From Ramazzottius varieornatus (taxonomy: Eukaryota > Tardigrada > Eutardigrada > Parachela > Ramazzottiidae), in NCBI GenBank assembly GCA_001949185.1, contig BDGG01000019.1, forward strand, positions 213,231 to 277,230: 64,000 bases of DNA, read 5' to 3'. Under the pieces are notes generated by a model that was not told the DNA's origin, did not search any database, and saw nothing but the letters and a program-made list of their open reading frames with translations. Positions within the stretch are counted from its first letter, which is position 1; each line of letters starts with the position of its first letter. The position numbers and the translations under genes are program-made. Shown here piece by piece: positions 23,985 to 38,781 of this stretch.

Positions 23985-24194
23985 TCACCAGGCGGGTTTG
24001 CCAGGTGGTGTAATGGGTCCAAACATCTTGCTTTTCCCTCGGTACATCGTCATGGTTTCTTTAGTTTTGTTGTTATGCCAGTAAGCGATCACTATAACTG
24101 CTCCTAAGTAAGGTAGCATCTTGAATTCTCTGATGGTCCATCTTGCAAGTTTCGCCCATTTAACGGGCTCCATCACACTTCCACCTCCAGCCAT
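23985..24194 (-). CDS. NDUFB1-like complex I accessory subunit
   Basis: A single exon of 69 residues. It has a short basic N-terminal part (KWAKLARWTIREFKMLP), one membrane helix (LGAVIVIAYW) and a C-terminal segment with KETMTMYRGKSKMFG. This arrangement and the final R-x-KS-x-(M/L)F motif resemble NDUFB1 (MNLL), a single-pass accessory subunit of mitochondrial complex I of 58 residues in human. The match is short, so the name is likely but not certain. It is divergent from WDR48, whose start is 644 bp away. Confidence 0.6.
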   Translation of the reverse strand: MAGGGSVMEPVKWAKLARWTIREFKMLPYLGAVIVIAYWHNNKTKETMTMYRGKSKMFGPITPPGKPAW

Positions 24195-24837
24195 TTTCCT
24201 GAAAAAGTCAACGGGGTTGATAGAATGTAAACCATTATTTATGTACTTCTCTGATCTGCCAGATCCTACCTCTGAATATCCGGTTGCCCACTTTCAATTC
24301 CGCATCAAAGACACGGATGCAAAGGGGAGTTGTTCAGCAAGAATGTATCTGGTGCTGAAAGAGAAACACCAGAAAACAAAAGTGACGTTCAGGCACCAGC
24401 AGAAACAATCAAATCAACTTCCGGTTCCAATCAATGCCACGATCTCTCTCAGACCAGAATGCCAGTCACAGCTCGCCATCAAGGAACAGAAGGAGCGCCG
24501 CCCGTAAAACAAGCGCGGTCTTATCTTTTTCGGAGTTCAAAATATTGCCTGGGTCCTGGCATCATCGATTGCTTCCCCTCCCCACCTTTCAGCTTCCGAC
24601 ATTTATTCTGCAGGAGGGATATCCTACGAAAATCAGCGGTGGAACGGAGAGCGACGAAACAGGACCCAGGGATCATTCAGCGACAGCGGAGGCCAGGGTT
24701 GTTCCCGCACCTCACCTTGCGCGCGCGCGCTGACTGACTCGCTCCACCAGTTTTGGGCGTGCTAAAGTATTATCCTGTTCGACTGCTTGACGGATGAGAT
24801 GCAGGAAGAGAACGTTTCTCGACGTTTCGTATGAGAC
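24195..24837. promoter_or_regulatory. Divergent interval NDUFB1-like / WDR48
   Basis: Both genes start away from this 643-bp segment. It contains overlapping open frames on the plus strand (24330-24737) with no family match, and a short (GC)n run at 24720-24729. It is probably promoter and 5' leader sequence. Confidence 0.45.
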
Positions 24838-29007
<4,170 letters not shown>

Positions 29008-29096
29008 TTTTGTTTTGATTCCATGTTTAATTGTCGGTGACATGGCGGAAGTATTACGCACTCTTTTGAAGAAAGTTTTTACTGTTTATTGAATGG

Positions 29097-31596
29097 ATGC
29101 GTGATATAGTTGACGTTTTATCGCTGAGGTGTTTTTTCAAGTTCCAAGAATTTAATGCAGCTTTGTCGATTTTTGACTTTGGAGCAGCATGTTTTTTACC
29201 CCAAAGGCTCGTGTTGTATGCTTAATTCCGCGGCTTCGGAAAAAAGTATGTGATAAATTGAATGGGGGATAAGTGCTGATATGTTTCGGATAATGTGCAT
29301 TACGACTACCACACGTCGATGTCGCCTTGCCTAGGACGATTACACGGGTGATCGGCAAAAATTCGGCAGTTTCTATATTGTATTAGCGCTATGCACGTGA
29401 TTGTATTCTCGATACTTCCTGTTTGTGGAATGATGGGTAGACACGATCATGATTAGTTTTACTGTCGAGAGCGAAGCAGAAGCAATTTCGTGCCCGAAAC
29501 GACTGAATAAAGTGACGACAGTATCGCTGCGCTCAATCTTGTCTGTCGAAGCGAAGAGAAGGAAGTGTGACCCTCCACGACTTGCCTCTACAGTTTCCTC
29601 CAACAGATCTCCCCTTCTCTTTTTCTAACTTCTTGCATAGCTCCGGAAGACAGGGAGGTGCAGGAGCTGGACGTCCTGCTGTGTGGATCAACAGATCGTC
29701 GTGAGTTATCGTCCTTGTGGCCTGATGTGGAATGTCTCGAATGTGGCATTCCTCCATGGCTGCTTGACAGCAAAGTGCCCGTTACACCATCACCCCCGGG
29801 CTCTGCTAAGATCAGTCACGAATATGGTACTGTGTAGTACAGTCTCTCGATCAGGGTTCTGCCAAGGCTGTATGCAAACGAAAGCGGAACGAAGAACCAG
29901 GTGAAGTACTTCAAGCAGTCTCGGACTCGTCTGGCCGGTCTTCCACCGTGGAACTTAAGATCAAGTCATCCGTTCGGTTTCAGCTAGAAGCTGGCCGATT
30001 CTTTCTCTTCGGTTCGTTATTTAGCTTGAAGGTCAACGAAAAAGGAGAAGTAGGCAAATAAATTCATCCAGATTCCTATCTGAAGCGGCGCACGTCTTCG
30101 TTGATGTTGTCTGCGAGGATGCGCCACTTGGAAACTGAGTATGGTGTCAGTTCAATTGGCGCACGATTTCGTTGTTACTGGCTGTGAGTGTGCGTCACTT
30201 CAGAAAACGATGTGGGTGAATTCCATATGTCGACGCCCCATGGCCAAATAGTGGCGCTTTCGGGATGTCTCGAAGGTCGATCTGGCGAACGATCAGTGTG
30301 GCTTCAGGTCCTGCTGTTTGTATGGTCAAGTCCTCGCGAAACATTCTCTATGTGGCTTGATGTTGCGGCTGGAATGCGACATTTTTCCCCGGCGTAAAGT
30401 GCCCATTACAGCCATGTTTTCCTTCGAGGCATAATAAACATCGCTTCTGTTTCGCTTTGTGTTTATTACTGTTGGAAAGTGAGCTGAGCCTACCAAGTTA
30501 CACTTTCCGTGTTGATGATCGTCTTTCGCAACATGACTGCTCGTCTTTTTTCGCTCGTTCATCTGTCGTCATTTTGAGGGTTGAATTTTATGGTTACGTT
30601 TGCTGGAAGGAGAAGAGTGATACTGGAGATGACCTCCCATGTACGCATTCTTCCGCCTTACGATGACTTGACTTTGTAACGAGACGTATCTCTCTCATTA
30701 TTCCTCGGCATCATCGTTCCGCTAGCGGAACTGCCCCGATAATGCTACTGATTTATTTGACACCCTTTTAGCCTCCAGTGCGATTTGCCCACAAATGCCA
30801 CAAGTAACACATGTGCCCCATCGCACATAATTGTCATTTAATCTTCCAACAACTTCCTCACATCTCGCCCGCATTACGACCTCATGCTAACATAACTCTT
30901 CATGGCGAGAAATGTGCTTCCTTAGATCTTCAGCTGCATACCCATAGCTGTAAGCTCGGCCAGAAAAAATCAACAAGGTATTTTCCAAGTGGCGCACGCT
31001 TACAGTATTACTTCCCGGAAGCTTGCGCCACTTGGGAAGGGGAACTTGACGAGTTTGACTGTGCTCCCAAGCAGCGCACATTCTCAGTGTGTTGTGCACA
31101 GGGCGTACGCCAATGGGGAAAACGATCTTGCAAACTTTATGTCGTGGCCCCCAATTTTCGTTCAACTGAAAAACGCGGAAACCACACAAGTTGAATAGAG
31201 GAGAAAAACGCATGCATAACTTTCTGCTACACGTTTTTGAATCGACCAGGAAGTATGGAGGAAAACTCACAGCCGCACCCTTTCCCTATATTATTCTGCA
31301 ACGTTAGTTCGATTGTCGATCAATTTGTGGTGATCTTGTTCTCACTCTAATTGACATATCGGTGTACGCTCTTTGCAGGGCGTAAAATGGCGATTGAGTT
31401 ATCAGATGAACGTGAGAACGGCGATGGTGTGAGCAAGCCACAGCTGGTGGACATCGTGGCCAGGGAACCTGATCCACGGAAGAAATTGTCATGTTCTCTT
31501 GTCAATAATCTTCACAGGCCACAGGCCGGAAGATTAAGTGCTGTGCCGGCAATGAGCCGTAAAAGTGGGAATATGTATCCCACAGGAAAGAATTGA
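29097..31596 (+). CDS. Unrecognised protein, five exons, 183 residues
   Basis: Exons 29097-29128, 29457-29566, 29641-29774, 29843-29900 and 31379-31596 all end at GT-AG sites with matching phases and give 552 nt. The predicted protein starts MRDIVDVLSLSFTVESEAE. It contains a basic stretch VEAKRRKSPEDREVQELDVL, a cysteine pair (ECLECG) in a segment LWPDVECLECGIPPWLLDSK, a second basic stretch CKRKRNEEPGRKM (possible nuclear signal) and an acidic-to-basic tail. I recognise no family. The last intron is 1.5 kb and full of palindromic elements. An open frame past 29900 (stop at 30061) offers an alternative 3' end by intron retention. The first exon is the least certain. Confidence 0.5.
30073..30222. 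repeat. GGCGCACG palindromic element, two copies
   Basis: In the last intron of the unrecognised gene at 29097: GCGGCGCACGTCTTCG...GGATGCGCCACTTGG and AATTGGCGCACGATTTCG...GTGTGCGTCACTTC. Confidence 0.8.
30965..31137. repeat. GGCGCACG palindromic element, two copies
   Basis: Same intron: CCAAGTGGCGCACGCTTACAG...GCTTGCGCCACTTGGG followed by AAGCAGCGCACATTCTCAG...GGCGTACGCCAATGGGG. Confidence 0.85.
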
Positions 31597-33961
31597 CAGG
31601 AGAGGACACAGTTGGTAAACGACATCATGTCATCGCTCCATTTCGGCTCCTTGAATTCAGTATGATATATTACATCGACTTTCAGTTTTATGAGGGCAAA
31701 TCTCACGCCATGCTGGGAAGCGCGAAGCAGGTGGAAGAACTCGACACACTTGTCGCACTTTCTCACTCTGAGGTCCAAAGCATAAAATGGGCATATGAAT
31801 CAAACTAGATTTGTCATCTCGAGTGGCGCGAGTTTCAGTGCTATTTGCTGGCATAGAGCGCCACTTCCAGAAGCGACTTTGCCAAGCTGTTTCCTCAAAG
31901 TGGCGAACTCTTTCAGTGTCATTGTCTTGAATCGTTCGCCACTGGGATAAGCGATCTGGTCGAGTGCGGTCGCTAAGCTTCCAGGTTTATTACGGCATCC
32001 AAATTCAATGAAGAAAGTATGGAGAAGACGACGAAACGTGAACCAAGACGCTGAGTGTTATTTTTCGCTGGTAAAATAAACATATCTTGACGGGCGTAAT
32101 ATCATGTCGGTTCCAAACACACGAATCGTCGCGACACATTCGTTAGCAATAAAAATAACGAAATGACAGATCGGCCGTGTGACTTTTCGGATGGTCCTAA
32201 CATTACTGACACCGCAGAAGTGTTATTTTGTTTAACACTCTGCGTACGACCGTCCTCTTCGTGTATACAGTCACTCAGTTTTATTCACCTCCCAGTTTTA
32301 GCTCTTGGTCTTTCGGTTCTGGGTCTTTTTGTTTGCATGTACCTCGGTTTTCTCACCAAAGCAACACTAATGACCAGCGGTCAGCAAAACCCCAGCACGC
32401 TGGAAATTTTTTCTACAGTTTCGGGTGGTTTTGGTGAAATCTGGTCTTTCGTCTCTTCGCGCGAGACACGTGCACGGTATTCGCTTAGAAAAACACTGGA
32501 GCACTGGGGACAGTCTTATCTATCGAAGCCGAGCCTGGGATAAATTTTGTAGTCATCAGTGCGGTCAGAAGAAAATCAAGACAACCAGTTCTCCCTCTTG
32601 ATATTTGGCGTTCATGGCCTGCCAATTATCCGAATTTTGAAATTTCGAAAATTGCCTATTGGTTGGACCAGCCTCCGAACACGGTACCAGCCAATAGAAT
32701 TCTTGTACACACAAAGAGGACGGTAGTATTCTGCAAACATGAAAACGATCCTGCTGAAAGTGTTAAACTATTTACACGTCGAAGGATATGACACTTAAGC
32801 GACCTAAAATGGCTCCAGTTTGTCGGCGACCTACACAGGGTTCTTCGCAGGGCTTGTTATGACTGAGAGTGTCAAGTTGGAATGACTTGGTGGACACGTG
32901 GGCTTTTTCTTCTGTTGAGGAAGAACCGATTGCGAAAGAGAGATGCATATGAGAGTGCTTGTGACCAAAATATGACAGCCGAGAGATTGGGTTACACACC
33001 CATCCCGCTTGTTTTCTTGGGCACATAAAGTATGGAGTTTAGGTTACAGTGAGTCGTGAGGAGACATATCCTGGTGAGTACCAATAGCAAATATGTCCCG
33101 TCTCATGCTCGCAGCCATCTTTACTAGATGTGGTTGAATCTCCCAACAAATCAGGAATGTTCCTTTGGCCATAAAAACTGCAGCTGGACAACTTTGCTGC
33201 GTTATGAATATACCTTTACCTTGACTGGGTTTTTTGACTGGGTTTGAACACCGCTCAAATTCGAAGACTGAAAAACAACAGCTAATGCGTCAAAGTTCTA
33301 CGATCATGTTTCGAAAACTGTCACGATTATTGAACGGAATAACCAGTTCCGACTTCCGACCACGCAGAAATGACTAATTGTCCTGATATTCGATTTATCA
33401 CACCGGTCCGCTTAAACGGTCCCGCACTGCTTTTTTGCTTGCAGCAAAAAAGCGTTTTTCTACGTATCTTCCCTTGATTTATGTAGAGTACTAAAGGTTG
33501 CAGTTTGAGTAGTGGAGGCATGATCCCAAGCTCCGAGTTTACATGAAGTTCTAAATTAGTGTAGAGGCGGAACTCGGTATGAACTCGGGGCAACGCTGTC
33601 AAGAGTGGAAGGAGTCCATCACGGCCCCTCCCCAGCGATCAAAGAAGGGCGGTTCACAAATCGTCTACATGCAGGAGATACAAGGAAGGAAAGGAGCTGA
33701 CACGGGTATCAGTTGACAGATGAGAAAAGTGTCCGGTTTAGCGTTTGTAAGGCCGACAGCCGGGTACATCTGGTGTTCTCTAACATGCAACAGTTGGATA
33801 CACCACTTTATTCTTTCGTGTAAATTGTTGCATGTTTCAAGGAATAGTCTTCGAACTCGCTTTTCAGAAGTTCGAACAACTGGTTCTTTTAAATCTTGTC
33901 AGCTTTGTTCTTTGCATTCGCCTCTTATATTCTACTACTCGCGCTTCAGTCTTCTTCCGAC
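31597..33961. other. Gene-free interval upstream of the DMRT gene
   Basis: No exon is supported. A plus-strand open frame at 32163-32543 has a hydrophobic stretch but no family match. Two palindromic elements lie at 31812-31985. A small hairpin (GCTTTTTTGC / GCAAAAAAGC) is at about 33427-33454. Confidence 0.4.
31812..31985. repeat. GGCGCACG palindromic element, two copies
   Basis: Intergenic: GAGTGGCGCGAGTTTCAGTG...GAGCGCCACTT and AAAGTGGCGAACTCTTTCAG...GTTCGCCACTGGG. Confidence 0.8.
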
Positions 33962-35111
33962 ATGTCCACTTGCAGAGGAAGCTCAACAGAGTCGGATACT
34001 GACATCAAGAGCCCGACCCGGAAGCTCAACGGGAAGTTAGCGGCCACCAGCAGACGGAATTTACGAACCCCGAAATGCGCAAGGTAAAACTGATCTTAGC
34101 GCAATTATTTCTAAGTTCATTTCTGAGTTCCAGCTGATGAAGAAATAAGGTAATTCAAAGTAAACCGTTGTGTGTTTTTGCAGATGCAGAAATCACGGAG
34201 TGGTATCGTGCTTGAAAGGTCACAAGCGTTTTTGTCGCTGGCGCGATTGTCAGTGCGCCAGTTGTTTGCTGGTTGTGGAGCGGCAAAGGGTTATGGCTGC
34301 CCAAGTTGCTTTAAGAAGGTAAGAACCTGAACTTCCTCATCGACAAAAGTTTGGGTAACCTCCTTGCGGAAATGCATAGTCAGACACTTTTTCGACGACG
34401 TAAGTATTAGTTTTGTGGCCCGGAAACTACGTTTCGGCATGAGATATCGGGCCAGCATAACCCTTTACATCTTCCTGTAGGCAGCAAGCTCCTTCGTCGT
34501 CTCAAGGAGATAAACTGGCCGACGAAGTGCGCATATCGAAGCTCCGCTCAGCGGAAGAGATCCTCCAACAGCGACGCACACTCCACCGGGCGCTCAAGCA
34601 GCAGGCGCAGTCCTCCGTCTCCCGCCCTGCACATGCCAGCTATCGCAACAGAATGCTCCGAGCCGCCGCCCATCAGTCCACACCCTACGGACCAGGAAGT
34701 TATCCCAGCACGTACCTGGTCGAGCACTACTTGAACGAGACCTTACGAAGACGTCGTCAAGGCCTGATGGATAAACAGCCGGAGCCAGCTACAGCCTCGC
34801 AATCTCAGGTTTCGTTGCCCTACAGTTCGTCCTTCTTGCCACTGTCAGTTCCGCTGGTGTGCAACCCCTTTTACCTCAGCAACCTCCAGGAAAATCTGTA
34901 CCGAAGCGTGACACGTTCCCCGGTCGAAATCAAGGTGGAATCTCAGTCTGAGCTTGGATCACAATCCAGCGTGGCATGTGATGGTCCAAAATCGGCGTTT
35001 ACTCCGGTCCGACAGCAGGACACAATCCAATCAAAGCGATTCGAGGCATCGAGTAGAAGTGGAGACGTTTGTAAGAAAACCGGATTCTCCATTCTTGATA
35101 TTTTAGCCTAA
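33962..35111 (+). CDS. DM-domain (doublesex/mab-3 related) transcription factor
   Basis: Three exons (33962-34083, 34184-34318, 34481-35111) give 295 residues. The DM domain occupies residues about 35-89: [20 protein letters not shown], then [20 protein letters not shown] and [16 protein letters not shown]. All the zinc-binding Cys and His of the intertwined CCHC/HCCC sites are present. The Ser/Gln-rich remainder has no DMA domain that I can see and ends [12 protein letters not shown] factors bind DNA in the minor groove and control sexual differentiation and neural fate. The exact subfamily (e.g. dmrt93B or dmrt11E type) cannot be set by eye. An in-frame ATG at 33896 upstream is possible but begins a hydrophobic stretch atypical for a nuclear factor. 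Confidence 0.9.
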
Positions 35112-35399
35112 CTTGATAAATTCGCGAATGAATACAATAACTCGTTATGTTGCCTAACATGAACACAAGGTTCTCGTATGGAATTTGCAGGACAGCTACC
35201 TATCGATATCTCTCCTCTGTTCGAGCAAAAAACACGATGAAGTACTTTACTGTTGTTGTCCGCAGATGCGTAAGGACCTTACCACTATTATTGTACGGCC
35301 AGCCAAAAACCGTGAGCTTTGTGGCCGAGAAAGAAGCCTAGCGGTCTGCTGTTTAAGACTTATTGTTGGATTAAGTTTTAATACATTGTGTCGGTTCAA

Positions 35400-35470
35400 G
35401 CGTTGGTGGTTCAGTGGTAGAATGCTCGCCTGCCACGCGGGCGACCCGGGTTCGATTCCCGGCCAACGCA
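35400..35470 (+). tRNA. tRNA-Gly (GCC)
   Basis: A 71-nt cloverleaf: acceptor stem GCGTTGG pairs with CCAACGC, discriminator A. The A box (TGGTTCAGTGG) and B box (GGTTCGATTCC) are intact. The anticodon loop CTGCCAC carries GCC in the stem CTCGC/GCGGG. No intron. A T-run terminator follows at 35472-35477. Confidence 0.97.
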
Positions 35471-36403
35471 GTTTTTTGGCTTTTCAGTTCCCATTCACTT
35501 GTTGCGCATCGTTACAAAAGCCGATGCCAGTATTTCGGTAAGTTACTTCAAGTGATTTCTCTCCTGTTTCAGCCTAGAATCCGGCCAGTTTAGCTGAATT
35601 TACGAGAGGATTATACCTATCCCGACGCGCCGATAGTCAAACCGACCCGGCCAAACTATAGAAGAGAGTGTCTTCTATAATCTGAGCTAGGTAGCTAAAG
35701 AGGAAGAAGGCAAAGTATGTTGACATCGGCCAGCAGTTCTCCTTCTATCCAGTCGGACTGGAGACCTTTGGACCGTGGGGACCTTCAGCAACGGAACTTT
35801 TTGAGACAGTTGGTAAAAAGATGCTTGAGATAACTGGAGAGGCTCGTTCTTTACAATTTTTTAAGCAGCGCGAGTCTATTGACATTCAGCGTGGTAATTG
35901 TTTTTGTGTTATTTCAACTGTTAAAGATCAGAAAGGGGTTGATGAGGTGTTTTTTGTTTTGGATGTTAAAAGGGGAAAATCTATACCGTAAGCTTTTGAC
36001 GTGTTTTTCCTTGTTTAGATTTGTCTTTCTTCTTTTTGGAAACTGAATATTATCTTGAAAAAAGACACCCCATCAGGTAGCTAAATCCCCCGACGATCCT
36101 GGAATGAACTATAGGATTCGGAAATGAAAGTTTATTGACCGCTCCAGTATGCCGCGATGACTAAGCTCTCTGATTGCGAGTGTTGATTCGCACTTTTGAG
36201 TATAATGCGCCACTAAGTGAACCGAAGTGCCAGGCCTTTTTATTTTTGCTCTGACCACTGGTCACACAGCATGGAACATACTGTAGCGTCTAAGACGGTA
36301 CCACTGCAGTAGCTCTGTGTCCAACTTTTAAGGAGGCTTTCCGTCAGCCAGCTCTTGAGTAAACATTTGGTCTGTCAACTCAAGACACAACCTGGTCAAA
36401 AAC

Positions 36404-36573
36404 GAGATACTGTATTCCCCCGATATCTTTGCGAACCCCGTTACTCGTGGCGCCACCTACAGGACGTACGTCATCCATACAGACGCGCCTATCCGCCGTA
36501 CGTCATGTACGTTTCATAGGTGGCGCCATGGGTATCGGGCTTCGTGGAGACATCGGGGAATACAGTAGTCTCT
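36404..36573. repeat. MITE-like long inverted repeat
   Basis: The ends GAGATACTGTATTCCCCCGA and its near complement TCGGGGAATACAGTAGTCTC pair. The pairing goes on through GTGGCGCCACCTA / TAGGTGGCGCCAT and GTACGTCAT to a short centre, so almost the whole 170 bp folds into one hairpin. No coding capacity. Confidence 0.85.
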
Positions 36574-37032
36574 CGAAATTTTCAGAAAGCTGCTAGCCAG
36601 TTCACGACTTTCTTAACTGGAAGTGACAAAGTTTCCGAAAGCAAACGTGAAAATTTGAGACGAAAAGGTTCAACAGTAGGCATTCCGCAAGGCTTTTGGG
36701 GTGCGCCAGGCAACTGGGGTACCCCCTTGGTCTTTTAAATGTTAAAGAAGACATCTTTCGGTACAAGCAGCATCCCTGTCAAAGTTTCAGATCGGAGGAA
36801 CACGGCAACCACGACGACAAGCGCGAAAAGTGAAGAACCGAAATGAGAGAGCTCGGGCTGATGACTCTGACAAGAATATCATTGACCGAACTAGGCTAGA
36901 TAGTGTTTCTTCGACTCTGGTGATGTTAAAGAACTCCGGAAACGTGTCTGAAAGTGTCAGATGGCTTCGTCTTTTTAATTCTTCGTGTAAAATGTGGTTA
37001 ATGAGACCAGATTCTTTTTTTCAGGGAATTCA

Positions 37033-37350
37033 AATGTGTCGAACTCAATTAGAATCTGGTCCGTCGCCCGTATATAAGATGGCTTTCTGCCAAAATGATG
37101 AATAGATTTGCACCGTCGCACTATTTTGCGTGAGTCCATCTGAAAATTACCAGCACTTATCAATGGGTTCTCGACGTTCAGATCATCACAAAGTAAATTA
37201 AATGCGGCGCGGAATGACGGAAATGTTGGTATTGAGATTTTCGCTAATGATAATCTTCAGAAATTTGGTTTTATCCGCGCCTTTGAAGGTCTCCTGGTAT
37301 TCAATCAACAATGCCGTCCGTCGACCTCCAGATGAACCGGGACAGTTTAG
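37033..37350. repeat. Duplicated upstream block, copy 2
   Basis: Counterpart of 1-330, with the TATATAAGA box at 37071-37079 and a possible splice donor AAGAG|GTGAGC near 37360. This suggests a non-coding first exon for the gene at 37605. Confidence 0.6.
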
Positions 37351-37604
37351 AAACGATAAGAGGTGAGCTATCCGCTTTTTGTACCACAGATTTCGTTGAC
37401 ATCGGTACGCAGGATCCGCTTTAGAGTCTTTATCTTCAGTCTACCAAGTATTATTACTCCCATTGGGAATAATACTGAGAACCTTAGGTTCCCAAGTTCG
37501 GGTTTACAGTCGTCTGTTTAACAGCTGTAAGCTCGTACGCTGTGTCGAAAATTCAAGAAGTTTTCGTTTAACGCTCGATAGTCCACAGCTTTAAACATAA
37601 CGTT

Positions 37605-37883
37605 ATGATGATTGTCACGAGATTGTTACTTGTTCTGTTTTGCAGTGGGCTCGTCGGAGGACAAACTGCAGGAGCGACTATGGCCGCGGGAGCCGGTACA
37701 TGGCTAGTCTGTTATCCTGGCGGTATGGGTCCCTGCATGACATTTGTTGTGCCTCCGGGGCTTAACCATGGACTTCGCCCGATCCAGCAGCTTCCTCCTC
37801 CGGCATCTCCGAGCCACGACATCCACTTGACCAACGTCACTTTCACCAACGGGACTAACAATATTACTAATTGCAAAAAATAA
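37605..37883 (+). CDS. Small secreted glycoprotein-like protein
   Basis: 92 residues in one exon: signal peptide MMIVTRLLLVLFCSGLVGG, then a Gly/Ala-rich part with CYPGGMGPC, a Pro-rich linker (QQLPPPASPSHD) and a tail with three N-glycosylation sequons in a row (NVTFTNGTNNIT) ending NCKK. There is no known domain. The paralogue at 588-933 conserves the tail pattern HDI....NVT..N, which argues that this is a real gene. It could be longer if a 5' exon exists. Confidence 0.6.
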   Translation: MMIVTRLLLVLFCSGLVGGQTAGATMAAGAGTWLVCYPGGMGPCMTFVVPPGLNHGLRPIQQLPPPASPSHDIHLTNVTFTNGTNNITNCKK

Positions 37884-38781
37884 TTTGCTGCTTTGTCAGA
37901 CTGTCATTAAGTCACTTGAAACTTCAAAGTTCAAAATTTTAAAATCCTAACTTTTCAACATCGTTGCTTCACTAGGCTAGTAATTGTTTCGTTTTTTGCA
38001 TCCTCGATAGCGCCTTGCATCATATGCCACATTTCTGTAACTAGTGGGCGGCACGTTACAGTCTCCGACAGACGTCGCTAATCTGGTTCCTCAGATCCTT
38101 TCCGGCAATTAGAGGTGCACTCTGCGTACGAGGGAGAGGTTGTAAAGTTAGCCGCCCCATACCGGGTTTGTAAAGTTAGCCGTCTAAGTTCGCCTGCTCT
38201 CTACTACTCAATCCCAAACTTTTAAGGACAGATCGACAAATAAAATAATGAGTTGTCGAATGGTATCAAGCACAGTCAACACGAGGAGTTAGAGAATCCA
38301 AGAGATCCGCAATTAGAAGAACGTTGAAATCTCATGTTAAAAAGCCAAGACTGACAATCAAATAGTCAATCAAGCGATAGACGCTACAGCCGTGGCTAAC
38401 TTTACAACCCGGTACGGGGTGGCTACGTTTACAACCTTTACCTCGTATACATCCAAACCCATGACTTGAACACTGAAAGGTTACTCAAACGAGTCACGCA
38501 AACCTGAATAGCTATTTTCTAATCATAATTGGGTCATTTTTCTGGGTCCGCGACCGCATAACTGCCCGCGTCTCGATCCCGTTAAATACCGTACGTACAT
38601 ACGTAAGAAAGCATACAACCTCGACAAACATGCCGCAGGGAATCATTCAACGGAAGGTTTCGTGGCTCCTTGCGGGAGCACAAAGTTTCTGAATCAAAGT
38701 TCCACAAAGCTTTTCTATCGCCGAATCGCCGATAGCCTTTAGTCGATTTCCCTGTCTGGCATTATTTTAGTTTACGATAAG
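37884..38781. other. Interval with MITE, upstream of the GPCR gene
   Basis: No exon is seen except that a TTTTAG acceptor at 38765-38770 just before the GPCR start suggests an upstream non-coding exon of that gene. The inverted repeat at 38123-38450 fills much of the rest. Confidence 0.45.
38123..38450. repeat. MITE-like inverted repeat, arms of about 60 bp
   Basis: The left arm contains GAGGTTGTAAAGTTAGCCG, CCCCATACCGGG and TTTGTAAAGTTAGCCG. The right arm has the complements CGGCTAAC-type, CCCGGTACGGGG and GTTTACAACCTTTACCTC. The spacer is about 200 bp of AT-rich unique sequence. It has no reading frame. Confidence 0.85.

Larger units (their letters stand above)
35471..37604. other. Gene-free interval with a MITE and a duplicated promoter block
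   Basis: No exon is recognised. The region contains the 170-bp inverted repeat at 36404-36573 and the second copy of the upstream block starting at 37033. Confidence 0.5.

Noticed and set aside
24330-24737. Two overlapping frames upstream of WDR48
   Set aside because: Neither has a recognisable domain and both lie in the divergent promoter interval. Composition alone is not enough.
32163-32543. Open frame of 126 codons with a hydrophobic stretch
   Set aside because: No family match and no flanking splice or promoter support; may be chance.
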